Below are positions 7,510 to 17,178 of a stretch of 64,000 nucleotides of DNA, piece after piece. Both the position numbers and the translations under genes were made by a program. The DNA lies in NCBI GenBank assembly GCA_016195565.1, contig JACPZK010000017.1:99697-163696 (forward strand), written 5' to 3'. Each line of letters begins with the position of its first letter. Positions within the stretch are counted from its first letter, which is position 1. This DNA comes from Nitrospirota bacterium (GTDB taxonomy: Bacteria > Nitrospirota > Thermodesulfovibrionia > Thermodesulfovibrionales > UBA1546). The notes under the pieces are model-generated. The model had not been told where the DNA came from and made no database searches. It was given only the letters and a program-made list of their open reading frames with translations.

Positions 7510-9273
7510 TTAGAACAATCCGCTGACCTTTCCGGTGTTCACATCCACATCAATCCTTCTGTATGCAGGGTCGGAACTTGTGCCGGGCATGAGGCTGATA
7601 GTGCCTGCGCAGGGGCAGAGGAATTTGGCGCCGGAGTAAATCAATATATCTCTGATGGGCAGCGTCCACCCTTTAGGAACTCCCTTGAGGGCAGGGTCGT
7701 GTGTAAGGCTCAAGTGGGTCTTGACCATCATGGTGGCGAAGTCCGCGTACTTGGGATCGTCTTCCAGCATCTTCGCCTTGGCTTCAGCTTCAGGCAGCCA
7801 TGAGACGCCGTCAGCGCCGTATACTTCTTTGGCGATGGTTGCTACGCGGTCGCGCAGCTTCATTTCTATAGGATACAGATATTTGAAGTCATTTTTTTGG
7901 TTGCAGGCGTCAATGACCGCATCGGCAAGTTCCAAAGCTCCCTCACCGCCCTTTAGCCAATGCTGGGATTCAGCGCAGCGGGCACCTGCTGCTTCAGCGG
8001 CTTTTTTGACAACAGCCACTTCAGCATTCGTGTCAGTATAAAAACGGTTGACGCAGACCACAGGGTTTATGCCGGACTTGCGGATAACATTAATCATGTG
8101 TATCATGTTGGCGCAGCCTTTTTCTACCAGCGCTATATTTTCCTTTGTGTATTCTTCAGGCAGGGGCTTGCCGGCCACTACCTTGGGACCGCCGCCGTGC
8201 ATCTTCAGGGCGCGGACCGTAGTGGTAAGCACGGATACGTGGGGTTTCAGCCCGCTGAAGCGGCACTTGACGTTCCAGAATTTTTCAAAACCGATGTCTG
8301 CCGCAAAACCGGATTCGGTCACATGGTAGTCGAACAATTTCAGTCCGACCCTGTCTGCTATGATTGAGGACTGGCCTACGGCAATGTTGGCAAAAGGCCC
8401 GGCATGTACAAAGCAGGGGTTGTATTCAGCCGTGCACATGAGGGTTGGATTGATTGTATTGCGCATGAAGGCTGCCATGGCATTGCCGACTTCAAGATCG
8501 CCTGTGGTAACAGGTTTGCCGCTCTTATCAAAAGCAACTGTGATATTGTTCAGGCGCTGTTTCAGGTCAGCGAGGTCATTGGCTACTGAAAGAATTGCCA
8601 TGCACTCTGAGCCTACTGCGATACCGAACTTTGACTGCATCATAAAACCGTCCTGCCTGCCGCCGAGGCCGATGATTATATTGCGGAGGCTCTGGGCGCA
8701 AAAGTCCATTATCCATCCCATCTCCACGCGGGTAGGGTCTATGCCGAGCCGCCTCATCCTGGTGAGACGCTTCAACTGCTCATCGTTATAATTACGCTCG
8801 TGCTGCATACGGGATGTCATTGCTACCATGGCCAGGTTGTGGGCGTTCATGATGTCGTTGATGTCACCTGTGAGTCCCAATGAAAACTCGGTCATGGGAA
8901 TCAGCAAAGAGTTGCCGCCGCCGGCAGCAGTGCCTTTTACGTTCATTGTGGGGCCGCCGGAAGGCTGACGCAGCGCTCCTCCAACGTTCACGCCGCGCTT
9001 GCCAAGTCCCTCCATCAAGCCGCACGATGTTGTGCTTTTGCCTTCGCCCAGAGGGGTCGGCGTGATGGCCGTTACCTCGATGTACTTGCCATCGGGCTTG
9101 TCTTTGAGACGATTGATGACCTTAAGAAAGTCAATTTTGGAGAGGCGTCCCATGGGGAGCATCTCGTCTTTTTGCAGACCGAGTTTCTCACGCCACTCTT
9201 CAGGTGAGGGCATATTTTTTTCAGCTTCTTCTGAAATCTGCCAGTCAGCTAACTTCGTTGCATCAAAGGCCAT
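7510..9273 (-). CDS. fhs: Formate-tetrahydrofolate ligase
   Basis: ATP-dependent activation of formate to 10-formyl-THF, the entry of the methyl branch of the reductive acetyl-CoA pathway and a one-carbon supply route. The 587-residue protein has the P-loop [12 protein letters not shown] (71-82) and conserved blocks such as [23 protein letters not shown] and [13 protein letters not shown] (given here as 20 or fewer residues: [15 protein letters not shown]). A TTG two codons earlier (9279) is possible, but AGGAGG is 9 bases before the ATG at 9273 and only 3 before the TTG. It is last in the formate dehydrogenase operon, which also fits formyl-THF use by the AICAR transformylase at 96-1388. Confidence 0.95.
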   Translation of the reverse strand: MAFDATKLADWQISEEAEKNMPSPEEWREKLGLQKDEMLPMGRLSKIDFLKVINRLKDKPDGKYIEVTAITPTPLGEGKSTTSCGLMEGLGKRGVNVGGALRQPSGGPTMNVKGTAAGGGNSLLIPMTEFSLGLTGDINDIMNAHNLAMVAMTSRMQHERNYNDEQLKRLTRMRRLGIDPTRVEMGWIMDFCAQSLRNIIIGLGGRQDGFMMQSKFGIAVGSECMAILSVANDLADLKQRLNNITVAFDKSGKPVTTGDLEVGNAMAAFMRNTINPTLMCTAEYNPCFVHAGPFANIAVGQSSIIADRVGLKLFDYHVTESGFAADIGFEKFWNVKCRFSGLKPHVSVLTTTVRALKMHGGGPKVVAGKPLPEEYTKENIALVEKGCANMIHMINVIRKSGINPVVCVNRFYTDTNAEVAVVKKAAEAAGARCAESQHWLKGGEGALELADAVIDACNQKNDFKYLYPIEMKLRDRVATIAKEVYGADGVSWLPEAEAKAKMLEDDPKYADFATMMVKTHLSLTHDPALKGVPKGWTLPIRDILIYSGAKFLCPCAGTISLMPGTSSDPAYRRIDVDVNTGKVSGLF

Positions 9274-9291
9274 TTTCAAAATCCTCCTTAT

Positions 9292-9747
9292 TTAGTAATT
9301 TATCAATGCATTTAAGAATTTCTCGTTCATGCGCCTGAGGTTTTTGCTCAGGACCAATACAAGTTTCTTAAGTATCTGGGAAGCCAGAACAACATCTTCT
9401 TTTTCCAGTTTCTCGAATTCATCTTTGGGAAGCTTTAACAGTTCTGCGCTTTCAATGGCAATTGCATTAGCTTCATGCCGGCGATGCTCAATAATCGAAA
9501 GCTCTCCAAAAAAATGTCCCGGAGTCAGAACCGCAAGTGTCTGTTTCCAGCCGTCAGGCGTTACCTTGTTTATCTCAATCTTCCCTGAACGAATCATATA
9601 AATGCCTTTTGTGTCCTCGCCTTCCTTAAAAAGAAACTCTCCTTTTTTTAATGAGACTTCTTTTATGACTTTTGTTAACTTTTCAAGTTCGGCAGTGCCA
9701 ATGTCTTCAAATAGAATCTGTTTTTTAAGTTCGCTGATGCTTGTCAT
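9292..9747 (-). CDS. Cyclic-nucleotide-binding domain protein without HTH
   Basis: A 151-residue protein made of one cNMP-binding beta-roll. KKGEFLFKEGEDTKGIYMI and the phosphate-binding cassette GELSIIEHRRHEANA (about 82-96) are clear. Unlike Crp/Fnr regulators it ends after the C-helix with no DNA-binding domain, so it is more likely a regulatory subunit or sensor than a transcription factor. It is placed between fdhA (13 bases upstream) and fhs (18 bases downstream), which links it to formate metabolism by context only. Confidence 0.82.
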   Translation of the reverse strand: MTSISELKKQILFEDIGTAELEKLTKVIKEVSLKKGEFLFKEGEDTKGIYMIRSGKIEINKVTPDGWKQTLAVLTPGHFFGELSIIEHRRHEANAIAIESAELLKLPKDEFEKLEKEDVVLASQILKKLVLVLSKNLRRMNEKFLNALINY

Positions 9748-9760
9748 AATCTCTCCTTTC

Positions 9761-12508
9761 TTATTTCTCTATCTTTACCGCACACACCTTGAGTTCAGGT
9801 GTTTTTGAGTGGGGGTCAAGAGCGTCTGAGGTTATTACGTTTACAGCGGCTTTGCTGTAATGCATCGGGATAAAAAGAACGCCGTTTGATACCATGTCCG
9901 TTATCCGCGCCTTTATCTCAATCTGCCCTCTCCTTGATCTGACCTTGATTTTTTCACCATTCTTTATTCCGGCTTTTTTCGCATCTTCCGTGTTTATCTC
10001 AACATAAGGTTCGCCTGCGTGCTTTTCAATAGGCGCAACTCTCATCGTCATTGTAGCGCTGTGATACTGAAAAAGGTTTCTGCCTGTCGTGAGTATAAAT
10101 GGATAATCGCTGTCTGCAAGCTCTGCAGACGGAAGATATTTTACCGGAGTAAATGATACTTTGCCTCTCGGAAACCCTGCCTTGTACAGATATTCTGTGC
10201 CGGGATGGTCTTTTGTAGGACAGGGCCAGTGGATGCCATGGGTGCGTATCCTGCTGTAGGATATGCCTGAAAGAGCGGGCCATAAACTGCCGAGTTCTTC
10301 AGATATCTCTTCAACAGAAGAGTATTTCATGGGGTATCCTATCCTGTTGGATAATTCAGCTATTATCCATGAGTCCTCTTTTGCGTCTCCCGGCGGCTCT
10401 ACCGCTTTTCTTACAAGCTGGACTTTTCTTTCTGTATTTATGAAAGTGCCGTTCTTTTCAGCAAAGCAGGTAGCAGGCAGGACTACATCTGCGAGAGCCG
10501 CTGTCTCTGTAAGGAATATGTCCTGAACCACCATGAACTCAAGATTTTCCAGCGCTTCTTTCGTATGATTTGCATTTGCGTCTGTAATTATTGGATTTTC
10601 TCCCATTATGTAAAGCGCCTTGAGTTTTCCTTTGAAGGCTGATTCTACCATCTCTGTTGATTTCAGCCCCTCTTTATCGGAAAGCCGGACTTTCCATGCA
10701 TCCTCAAATTTTTTCTTGACCATGGGCATGTCAACCCTCTGATAGCCGGGATATACATTAGGAAGGCAGCCCGCATCACAAGCGCCCTGAACGTTGTTCT
10801 GTCCTCTGAGAGGATTTATTCCCGTATGCTCTCTTCCGATATTGCCTGTAAGAATGGCAAGATTGGCTATTGCATTTACATTGTCTGTACCGTGAGTGTG
10901 CTGGGTAATCCCCAAGGTGTAGAATATTCCCGCCTTTCTTGAGCCCCCATAAAGCTTTGCAGCCTTAATTATATTTTCCGCAGGCACGCCTGTAATCTGT
11001 GAGACTGCCTCTGGTGGGAACTTCTCCAATGACTTTGTCCATTCATCAAAGAACTCGGTTCTTTCCTCTATGAATTTTTTGTCGTGAAGCCCTTCCTTTA
11101 ATATCACATGGGCAATGCCATTAATCAGGGCAACATCTGTCCCCGGTTTCAGGTTCATGAAAACTTCTGAAAATCTTGCCATAGGCACTTTCCGCGGGTC
11201 GGCTACGATTATCTTTGCGCCCTTTCTGAATGCCTTTATCATCCTGTTTGCGATAACAGGATGGGTCTCTTTCGTGTTGGAGCCGATTACAAAGAGAACC
11301 TCCATCCCCTCAATCTCTCTTATGGAATTGGTCATTGCTCCTGAGCCGAATATTGTAGCCAGACTGGCTACAGTTGCAGCGTGTCAGAGACGGGCGCAGT
11401 GGTCCACATTATTGGTCCCTACTACTGCCCTCATAAATTTCTGGAACAGATAGTTTTCTTCTGTAGTGCATTTTGCAGAAGAAAGTCCTGCTATTGAATC
11501 AGCGCCGTGCTTTTCCTTTATCTCCCTGAGTCTTGAGGCTATGTAATTGAGAGCCTCATCCCACGATGCTTCTCTAAAGAGTTCGAAGCCTACCCCCCCA
11601 CGCCCCCCCTTACTAAGGGGGGGATTAAGGGGGGGTGTCTGAACGCTGAACGCTGAATGCTCTTTTGGCTTTATTCTAATAAGAGGTCTCGTGAGCCTGT
11701 CGGGGCTGTTGATAAACGAATAGCCGAACCTGCCTTTAACGCACAGCCATCCCTCGTTCCACTTGTCTTCCTTTGAAGTCACTCTTATAACTTTATTCTG
11801 CCTTACGTGAAGGGTGAGGTTGCACCCTGTTCCGCAGTATGAGCAGGTAGTGTCAATTTCTTTTATGTCTTTCTGTCTGCCGCGGAGTTGCCGCATTTTC
11901 CCTGTTAAAGCGCCTGTCGGGCATACAGCCACACACTGTCCGCAGAATTCACAGTCAAGGTCTTTTTCAAATGTCGGGCATATCTTGGATTTAAAACCGC
12001 GGTATGCAAAATCTATAGCGCCCACGCCCTGTATCTCATCGCAGGCCTTTACGCATCTGCCGCAGAGGATGCATTTCTCCATATCCCTTTCAATAAAAGG
12101 ATTGCCGTCCCTTTTTTCGTATATCCTTCTTTCCCCTCCGAACCTGTTTTCCCTTATGCCATAGAAATATGCGAGTTCCTGAAGGGTGCAGTCTCCTGCC
12201 TTTTCGCATACCATACAGTCATTCGGATGGTCTGAGAGAATAAGTTCAAGCACTGTTTTTCTTAAGCCCTCAAGGGCTGGAGTTGAAGTTGTCACTTCCA
12301 TTCCCTCTGAAACAGGCGTTGTACATGATGTGAGCGGCCTCGGAACACCCTTTACTTCAACAATACAGAGCCTGCAGCCTCCGAATGGTGTAAGTTTCGG
12401 ATGATAACAGAGCGTAGGTATTTCTATATTCAGCATACGCGCTGCGTCAAGCACAGTTGTGCCTTCCGCAACCTCTATTGCTTTGCCGTTAATATTCAGT
12501 TTAATCAT
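9761..12508 (-). CDS. fdhA: Selenocysteine-containing formate dehydrogenase alpha subunit
   Basis: Mo/W-bis-MGD enzyme interconverting formate and CO2. An in-frame UGA at 11384-11386 splits it into two apparent frames. The context CARL-U-HAATVAS is the formate dehydrogenase active-site motif, so UGA is read as Sec375; a SECIS-like hairpin follows. Domains (915 residues): a [2Fe-2S] ferredoxin (Cys34, 45, 48, 62), a NuoG-type His-Cys3 cluster (HPNDCMVCEKAGDC), two [4Fe-4S] clusters (CILCGRC, CEFCGQC), the molybdopterin [4Fe-4S] site CSYCGTGC (222-229), then the catalytic and MGD-binding domains. Residues about 284-305 (TPPLNPPLSKGGRGG) are an in-frame repeat insertion. The preferred ATG is 12508; an in-frame start at 12580 would overlap the previous gene. 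Confidence 0.9.
11354..11386 (-). promoter_or_regulatory. UGA(Sec) codon and SECIS-like hairpin in fdhA
   Basis: The UGA codon is at 11384-11386. Eleven bases downstream in the mRNA, TGTAGCC (11372-11366) pairs perfectly with GGCTACA (11360-11354) around a five-base loop AGTCT. The E. coli fdhF SECIS has the same 11-base distance and a GGUCU-type loop recognised by SelB. No selA, selB, selC or selD gene is visible in the window. Confidence 0.8.
11591..11662. repeat. Composite repeat inserted in frame in fdhA
   Basis: A C-tract/G-tract hairpin (arms 11603-11612 and 11614-11623, C7TTA against TAAG7) is followed by a heptad tract (CGCTGAA repeated, about 11637-11662). The insert is translated in frame as SVQTPPLNPPLSKGGRGGVGF and lies between the molybdopterin cluster domain and the Sec residue. 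A related composite sits in rlmN. Confidence 0.8.
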
Positions 12509-12542
12509 TGCTTTGATACTCTGACCCTCTGACACTTTGAAT

Positions 12543-14321
12543 CTACTCCTTCCCCACTGCCTTGAATTTACATACATCAAAACAGGCCCCGCATTTAATG
12601 CACATTGCAGAGTCTATCTTGTGCAGTTTCTTTTTCTCCCCTGTTATTGCCTTTGCAGGACATGCCCTTAAGCACGCTCCGCATCCTTTACAGAATTCCT
12701 CAAGAATATAGTAAGTCAGCAGTTCTTTGCAGACTGCCGCCGGGCACTTTCCATTTAAATGCGCTTCGTATTCATCTCTGAAATATTTTATAGTGCTTAA
12801 GATAGGGTTTGGCGCTGTCTGGCCAAGACCGCAGAGTGATGCGGCCTTAATATCAGCGCTGAGTTTCCCGAGGAGTTCTATGTCTCCTTCTTTCCCTTTG
12901 CCTTTTGTTATTCTGTCGAGAATTTCAAGAAGTCTTTTAGTTCCTATCCTGCACGGCACGCATTTCCCGCATGACTCCATCTGCGTGAACTGGAGAAAGT
13001 ACTGCGCCATGTTAACCATGCAGTTATCTTCATCGAGCACTACCATTCCGCCTGAGCCTACTATAGAACCTACTTTTGCAAGCGACTCAAAATCAACAGG
13101 GGTATCAAGCATTTCCGCAGGAATACATCCGCCTGAAGGCCCTCCTGTCTGGATTGCCTTAAGCGCCCTGTCGCCTTCAATGCCTCCGCCTATGTCGTAG
13201 ATTATTTCCCGAAGCGGAATTCCCATAGGCACTTCTATGAGCCCTGAGTTCTTGATCTTTCCAGTAAGGGCAAATACCTTTGTGCCTTTTGATTTCTCTG
13301 TGCCGAAGGAAGAAAACCACTCCGCGCCGTTCCTTATGATATATGGAATATTTGCAAGGGTTTCGACATTATTTATCACTGTTGGTTTTCCCCATAATCC
13401 GCTGTAGACAGGGAAGGGCGGTTTTGCCCTCGGCATTCCTCTCTGCCCCTCAATGGAGGCGATTAAAGCCGTCTCTTCGCCGCAGACAAAGGCCCCGGCG
13501 CCGAGTTTTACCTTTATATCAAAGCTGAATTTTGTGCCGAGGATATCTTTTCCGAGAAACCCTCTTGTCCTCGCATCAGAGAGAGCTTTTCTCAGCCTTT
13601 CAACAGCAAGCGGATACTCAGCCCTTATGTAAACATAGCCCTTATCAGCGCCGATGGAATAAGCGCCTATTATCATTCCCTCGATTACAGCATGGGGATT
13701 GCCCTCGATAACAGACCTGTCCATAAATGCGCCGGGATCGCCTTCATCTGCGTTGCAAATCATGTATTTTTGCCTGGAGGCCTGTTTCATTGCCGCTTCC
13801 CATTTAACTCCCGTAGGAAACCCTGCTCCGCCTCTGCCTCTGAGGCCTGAAGCCTTGATAATTCCGATTACATCCTCGGGGGCAGATGAGGTAAGAACCT
13901 TTCTTGCCGCCTCATAGCCCTTGCCTGCAATATAGGCATCTATGTCCTCGGGATCTATAGAGCCGCAGTCCGAAAGAACAACCTTAAGCTGTTTTTTATG
14001 GAAGTTATGATAGTCATCTCCCACAACCCAATCGGTTACAGGATTGTTTTCGATGATGTGCTCTTTTACTATTCTTGATATCATCTCAGGCTTTACATAC
14101 TGGTATGTTGTTTTTTGTCCTTTTACTATCACATCCACCAGAACGTCTTTAGCGCACAGGCCGCGGCATCCCACCTTATGCGTCAAGCAGTTTTTCGCTA
14201 CCGTCGCCTCAATGCCGGATGCGTCAAGTTCTGTCCTGAAGGCATCCATAACTTCAGAGCCGCCGGCTGCTATTCCGCCCGTGCCCATACATACTTTTAT
14301 AACAATGTTAGTCGGCTTCAC
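12543..14321 (-). CDS. NuoF/HydB-like NADH-binding subunit of formate dehydrogenase
   Basis: Flavoprotein subunit passing electrons between NAD(P)H and the formate dehydrogenase. An N-terminal thioredoxin-like [2Fe-2S] domain (CMGTGG...CRGLC) precedes the NuoF core with the FMN/NADH glycine motifs (GLRGRGGAGFPTG, NADEGDPGAFMDR), the [4Fe-4S] ligands ESCGKCVPCRIG, and a C-terminal two-cluster ferredoxin (CKGCGACLRACP, CIKCGACFDVC). This is the layout of HydB/HylB subunits of NAD-dependent or electron-bifurcating complexes. An ATG at 14381 is in frame but overlaps the NuoE-like gene by 74 bases; GTG at 14321 overlaps by 14 and aligns with the domain start. Bifurcation is inference. Confidence 0.87.
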   Translation of the reverse strand: MKPTNIVIKVCMGTGGIAAGGSEVMDAFRTELDASGIEATVAKNCLTHKVGCRGLCAKDVLVDVIVKGQKTTYQYVKPEMISRIVKEHIIENNPVTDWVVGDDYHNFHKKQLKVVLSDCGSIDPEDIDAYIAGKGYEAARKVLTSSAPEDVIGIIKASGLRGRGGAGFPTGVKWEAAMKQASRQKYMICNADEGDPGAFMDRSVIEGNPHAVIEGMIIGAYSIGADKGYVYIRAEYPLAVERLRKALSDARTRGFLGKDILGTKFSFDIKVKLGAGAFVCGEETALIASIEGQRGMPRAKPPFPVYSGLWGKPTVINNVETLANIPYIIRNGAEWFSSFGTEKSKGTKVFALTGKIKNSGLIEVPMGIPLREIIYDIGGGIEGDRALKAIQTGGPSGGCIPAEMLDTPVDFESLAKVGSIVGSGGMVVLDEDNCMVNMAQYFLQFTQMESCGKCVPCRIGTKRLLEILDRITKGKGKEGDIELLGKLSADIKAASLCGLGQTAPNPILSTIKYFRDEYEAHLNGKCPAAVCKELLTYYILEEFCKGCGACLRACPAKAITGEKKKLHKIDSAMCIKCGACFDVCKFKAVGKE

Positions 14322-14781
14322 TGTTTGCACCCTTGATAGAACGTATTTCTTTAATGAGTTTATCAGCTGCTGCCTTCCCATGGACCTTTTTATTGATTAT
14401 GAAGACCGGAGCAATGCTGCAGGCGCCAATACAGTTTACTTTTTCGAGCGTGAATTGCATATCCTTTGTTGTTTCCTCACCCTCCGAAATATCAAGCTCC
14501 TTTTTTACTCCGTTTATCAATCTCTCGGAGCCTTTGACATGGCATGCAGTGCCGCAGCAGGCAGTGATAATATTTTTCCCCCGCGGTTTCAGGTGAAACT
14601 GCGCATAGAATGTGGCTATTCCGTAGAAGCTGCTGGGATTGACGTCCAGCCTTGATGCAAACCAGTTGACAGCTTCCTCAGAGATATATCCAAAGGCATT
14701 CTCAATATCCTGAAGAATAGATATGAGATTGCCCTCATTTTCTCTGTTTTCTTTCAGAATCTTTTCAAGAGTTTTCTCCAT
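14308..14781 (-). CDS. NuoE/HydC-like [2Fe-2S] subunit of formate dehydrogenase
   Basis: A 157-residue thioredoxin-like [2Fe-2S] protein equivalent to the 24-kDa subunit of complex I. Ligands appear as CCGTACHVKG (Cys75/76 and Cys80) and CIGAC (Cys117, Cys121). The family passes electrons alongside the NuoF-type flavoprotein. It is the first gene of the minus-strand formate operon, with an AAAGGAA site. Its 3' end overlaps the NuoF-like start, indicating translational coupling. The 229-base gap to tRNA-Lys contains the tRNA promoter. Confidence 0.87.
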   Translation of the reverse strand: MEKTLEKILKENRENEGNLISILQDIENAFGYISEEAVNWFASRLDVNPSSFYGIATFYAQFHLKPRGKNIITACCGTACHVKGSERLINGVKKELDISEGEETTKDMQFTLEKVNCIGACSIAPVFIINKKVHGKAAADKLIKEIRSIKGANSEAD

Positions 14782-14963
14782 GCCAAAAATTCCTTTCAGA
14801 TGTGGACTTTAAAATTAGCACAGCAAAGGAAAGGCTGTCAATGCAGAAATAGAAATGAATCAATAAGTCTTGGTTATGGGAATGCTGTGCTCTCCATGCA
14901 AGAATACTTAAAGTTTTTCATTTGACACTCAGTCAGAAGGATACAATTTTACCCAGCCTGAAG

Positions 14964-14993
14964 TTGACAATGAAATCAAAATAATTGTATTCT
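14964..14993 (+). promoter_or_regulatory. Sigma70-type promoter of tRNA-Lys/tRNA-Glu
   Basis: TTGACA (14964-14969), an 18-base spacer and TATTCT (14988-14993) place initiation near 15000, 11 bases before tRNA-Lys. No other promoter is needed for the two tRNAs, which are 3 bases apart. Confidence 0.75.
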
Positions 14994-15010
14994 ACAAATC
15001 TATTTTTCGC

Positions 15011-15086
15011 GGGCCGCTAGCTCAGTTGGTAGAGCAACGCCCTTTTAAGGCGTGGGTCGAAGGTTCGAATCCTTCGCGGCTCACCA
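15011..15086 (+). tRNA. tRNA-Lys (TTT anticodon)
   Basis: A complete cloverleaf: acceptor GGGCCGC pairs with GCGGCTC (15076-15082, one G-U), the D-arm is GCTC/GAGC, the anticodon loop is CTTTTAA with TTT, and the T-arm is GAAGG TTCGAAT CCTTC. Discriminator A at 15083 and an encoded CCA at 15084-15086. Confidence 0.97.
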
Positions 15087-15089
15087 TGT

Positions 15090-15167
15090 GTCCCCATCGT
15101 CTAGCCCGGCCTAGGACATCGCCCTTTCAAGGCGGTAACACGGGTTCGAATCCCGTTGGGGACGCCA
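15090..15167 (+). tRNA. tRNA-Glu (TTC anticodon)
   Basis: Acceptor GTCCCCA pairs with TGGGGAC (15157-15163), the anticodon loop is CTTTCAA (TTC at 15126-15128), and the T-arm is ACGGG TTCGAAT CCCGT. Discriminator G and an encoded CCA (15165-15167). It is transcribed with tRNA-Lys, 3 bases upstream. Confidence 0.97.
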
Positions 15168-15176
15168 TTGAAAATC

Positions 15177-15203
15177 AAGGGGTTACAGCGAGTACCCCTT
15201 TTT
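15177..15203 (+). terminator. Terminator after the tRNA pair
   Basis: AAGGGGT (15177-15183) pairs with ACCCCTT (15194-15200) and runs into T5. It is 10 bases after tRNA-Glu and is a standard intrinsic terminator. Confidence 0.8.
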
Positions 15204-15257
15204 CATTTTCATCTCTACGTGCCGTCATCGGATTGCAGCAAAATTGAAGCAGTCTCC

Positions 15258-15413
15258 TTAATGATTTAGTCTGCTGAGGCTACATATGCACTTCAAAAAA
15301 AGAGTTTCGGATATTTTTGGGCTCAGGAAAGCGGGTTTTTGAAAAATAAAAAAGGCGCCGATACCTGCGGCAGGGATTACGGTAACAATTATTGGAATGA
15401 TTAGTTTGTTCAT
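15258..15413 (-). pseudogene. Remnant of a third membrane-anchored glycosidase-like paralogue
   Basis: The 51-codon frame starts MNKLIIPIIVTVIPAAGIGA, then FFIFQKPAF, nearly the same as the membrane anchors of the two full-length genes at 15468-17177 and 17179-18702. It then runs into unrelated sequence and stops. Just upstream (15414-15452) the strand still encodes KDKLVFVEEK-stop, matching the end of the 17179-18702 protein. The locus therefore preserves the junction of tandem copies whose bodies have been deleted. Confidence 0.7.
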
Positions 15414-15467
15414 ATTATTTCTCTTCAACAAATACAAGCTTGTCTTTGGATGTTTTGGATAAATTTA

Positions 15468-17177
15468 TCAGTTAACCGTTTCTATAAAAACCGGTTCTTT
15501 ATTTAAAACAAAATTAATTTTACCGTTAACCGCCTTTTCCGTTCGAACGCCGTTGCGCATAATGAAATTTACTGATTTAGCTCCGCCGACTTCAACAACA
15601 ACATTTTGCGGCGATTTTAGAGTTTTATTTGTTATTGCCGGCATAACATCATCAGCAGTTTCATAGAGAAAAGGATTAAATGCCACCCACATTTTCTTCC
15701 CGTTTGTATTTTTAAATTCTTCAAGCCAATAACCGGATTGATTTATTTCTCCGAAAAGATGCCTTGAATGAACGGGGTATTTTTTAAACAGAGCAATCAG
15801 GTTTTTAACGACATAATACTGTTTTCTTTTGGCGCCGGTTTTTGAATCAATAAGTCCGATTTTGGCGGTTCTCGATATTCCGGTTATTATTTTGCCGGTG
15901 ACATTATTTTTTGAAGCATTGGAAAACGCCATGACATATCCTTCAACCCATAAAATAGAAGCCTCGTCTTCATCAAGATATCCCCAATCTCTTCTCCCAT
16001 TTTTCAAATATGGTGTATCCATAAAGCCTTCAGATATCAAAATGGGTTTATCGCCATAGCCATATTTTTTCAATAAAGCGCGATAGGTTTCATAAAGGTT
16101 ATATTCAGAAGCCAGATCGCCAGCTTTTGTGCCTTGGACATAACCAAAACTTTTAGGATAATCGTGATACATAAAAACATCGAATTTCGGTTTCGCCTTA
16201 AAATACGCTTGATAAAATTTTTCCGTGTAGAGTTTGCTCTGATTTTTGCTTTCGCCAATAAATCCGGGTGAGCCGACCATAATATCTGGGAAGGCCGCCT
16301 TAATCTTTTCGTAAGCAGCATTGTCAAGTTTAACTAAATTCTCCGCAGTTCCGTTATATGAGCCGGGCAAAGAATTTGACGCTCCACTTCCGTCGTTTCC
16401 CGGGTTTGGCTCATTTTGAGACTCTGTATATTTGATATTCATTTTATCTTTGTAGCGGGCAATGAAGCGATAAACAAATTCCGCAAACGATTCAGCGTCT
16501 TTTTGCCGGCTGAAATTAGCCGATGGGGCAAACATTGGAATAATAGAAATGCCGTATTGATTGGCAAATTTGGCAATTTCGTCAAAATCAAATTCAATCC
16601 CGCCGAGTGAAGTTTTCCAGCGCCATTCACTATTGCTGGGATTAATTGTGTCTTGAGGGACTACTATTTTCACATAATTCAATCCCAAATCGTTGGCTAT
16701 TTGAAAATAAGTTTCTTTGTTTTTTGATTTTGCTTCTTCGTAGCCGATTTTGAGCCCGAAAATCCCAAAAGGCGAATTCCCGCTTGAAACTGGCGGCGGA
16801 GTTATGACGGGTGGGGTCGTGGCCGGAAGTTGTGTTGTGGGAGATTGCATGGCTGGCGATTGTGTTGCAGAGGGTTGGACTTGTTGGCAATCTTTCGGGC
16901 ACACATTAGGATTGGCTCTTTCAAAGGCATCGCAAACACCATCGCCGCATTTGCCGATTTGAGGTGTTGACTGTTTATTTTGAGTTGGTTTTTCTGTGGA
17001 AGACTGACAATCCCTTGGACAAAGGTTAGGGTTTGCCTTTTCAAATTCGTCACATATCCCGTCACCACACCTGTCCACGGGCGGCTCAGAAAAAGCGGAT
17101 TTCTGAAAAACAAAAAATGCGCAAATGCCTGTGGCGATTATTAAGACTGTGATAATTGGAATGAATAGTTTGTTCAT
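15468..17177 (-). CDS. Membrane-anchored glycoside-hydrolase-like protein with two CGDG repeats
   Basis: A 569-residue exported protein: an N-terminal membrane anchor (about 3-24), two Cys-rich repeats of the form CGDGxCDxFExANPxxCPxDC, a Pro/Thr/Ser-rich linker, then a (beta/alpha)8-barrel-like domain. The barrel shows clan-A glycosidase features: TESQNEPN (candidate acid/base Glu of an NEP motif) and PILISEGFMDT (candidate nucleophile Glu). The C-terminal part looks like a beta-sandwich. ATG at 17177 is chosen because GGAGGAG lies just upstream and it aligns with the paralogue's anchor. It starts just after the upstream paralogue's stop. The substrate is unknown. The CGDG repeats are common in candidate-phyla genomes, so transfer is possible. 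Confidence 0.72.
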   Translation of the reverse strand: MNKLFIPIITVLIIATGICAFFVFQKSAFSEPPVDRCGDGICDEFEKANPNLCPRDCQSSTEKPTQNKQSTPQIGKCGDGVCDAFERANPNVCPKDCQQVQPSATQSPAMQSPTTQLPATTPPVITPPPVSSGNSPFGIFGLKIGYEEAKSKNKETYFQIANDLGLNYVKIVVPQDTINPSNSEWRWKTSLGGIEFDFDEIAKFANQYGISIIPMFAPSANFSRQKDAESFAEFVYRFIARYKDKMNIKYTESQNEPNPGNDGSGASNSLPGSYNGTAENLVKLDNAAYEKIKAAFPDIMVGSPGFIGESKNQSKLYTEKFYQAYFKAKPKFDVFMYHDYPKSFGYVQGTKAGDLASEYNLYETYRALLKKYGYGDKPILISEGFMDTPYLKNGRRDWGYLDEDEASILWVEGYVMAFSNASKNNVTGKIITGISRTAKIGLIDSKTGAKRKQYYVVKNLIALFKKYPVHSRHLFGEINQSGYWLEEFKNTNGKKMWVAFNPFLYETADDVMPAITNKTLKSPQNVVVEVGGAKSVNFIMRNGVRTEKAVNGKINFVLNKEPVFIETVN

Positions 17178-17178
17178 G

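Noticed and set aside
9761..12580. Frameshift or two separate genes for formate dehydrogenase
   Set aside because: The break is a single in-frame UGA in the known Sec position with a SECIS-like hairpin, so one selenoprotein gene is the better reading.
15026..15247. 73-codon frame across the tRNA-Lys and tRNA-Glu genes
   Set aside because: It is translated tRNA sequence; both tRNAs are complete.
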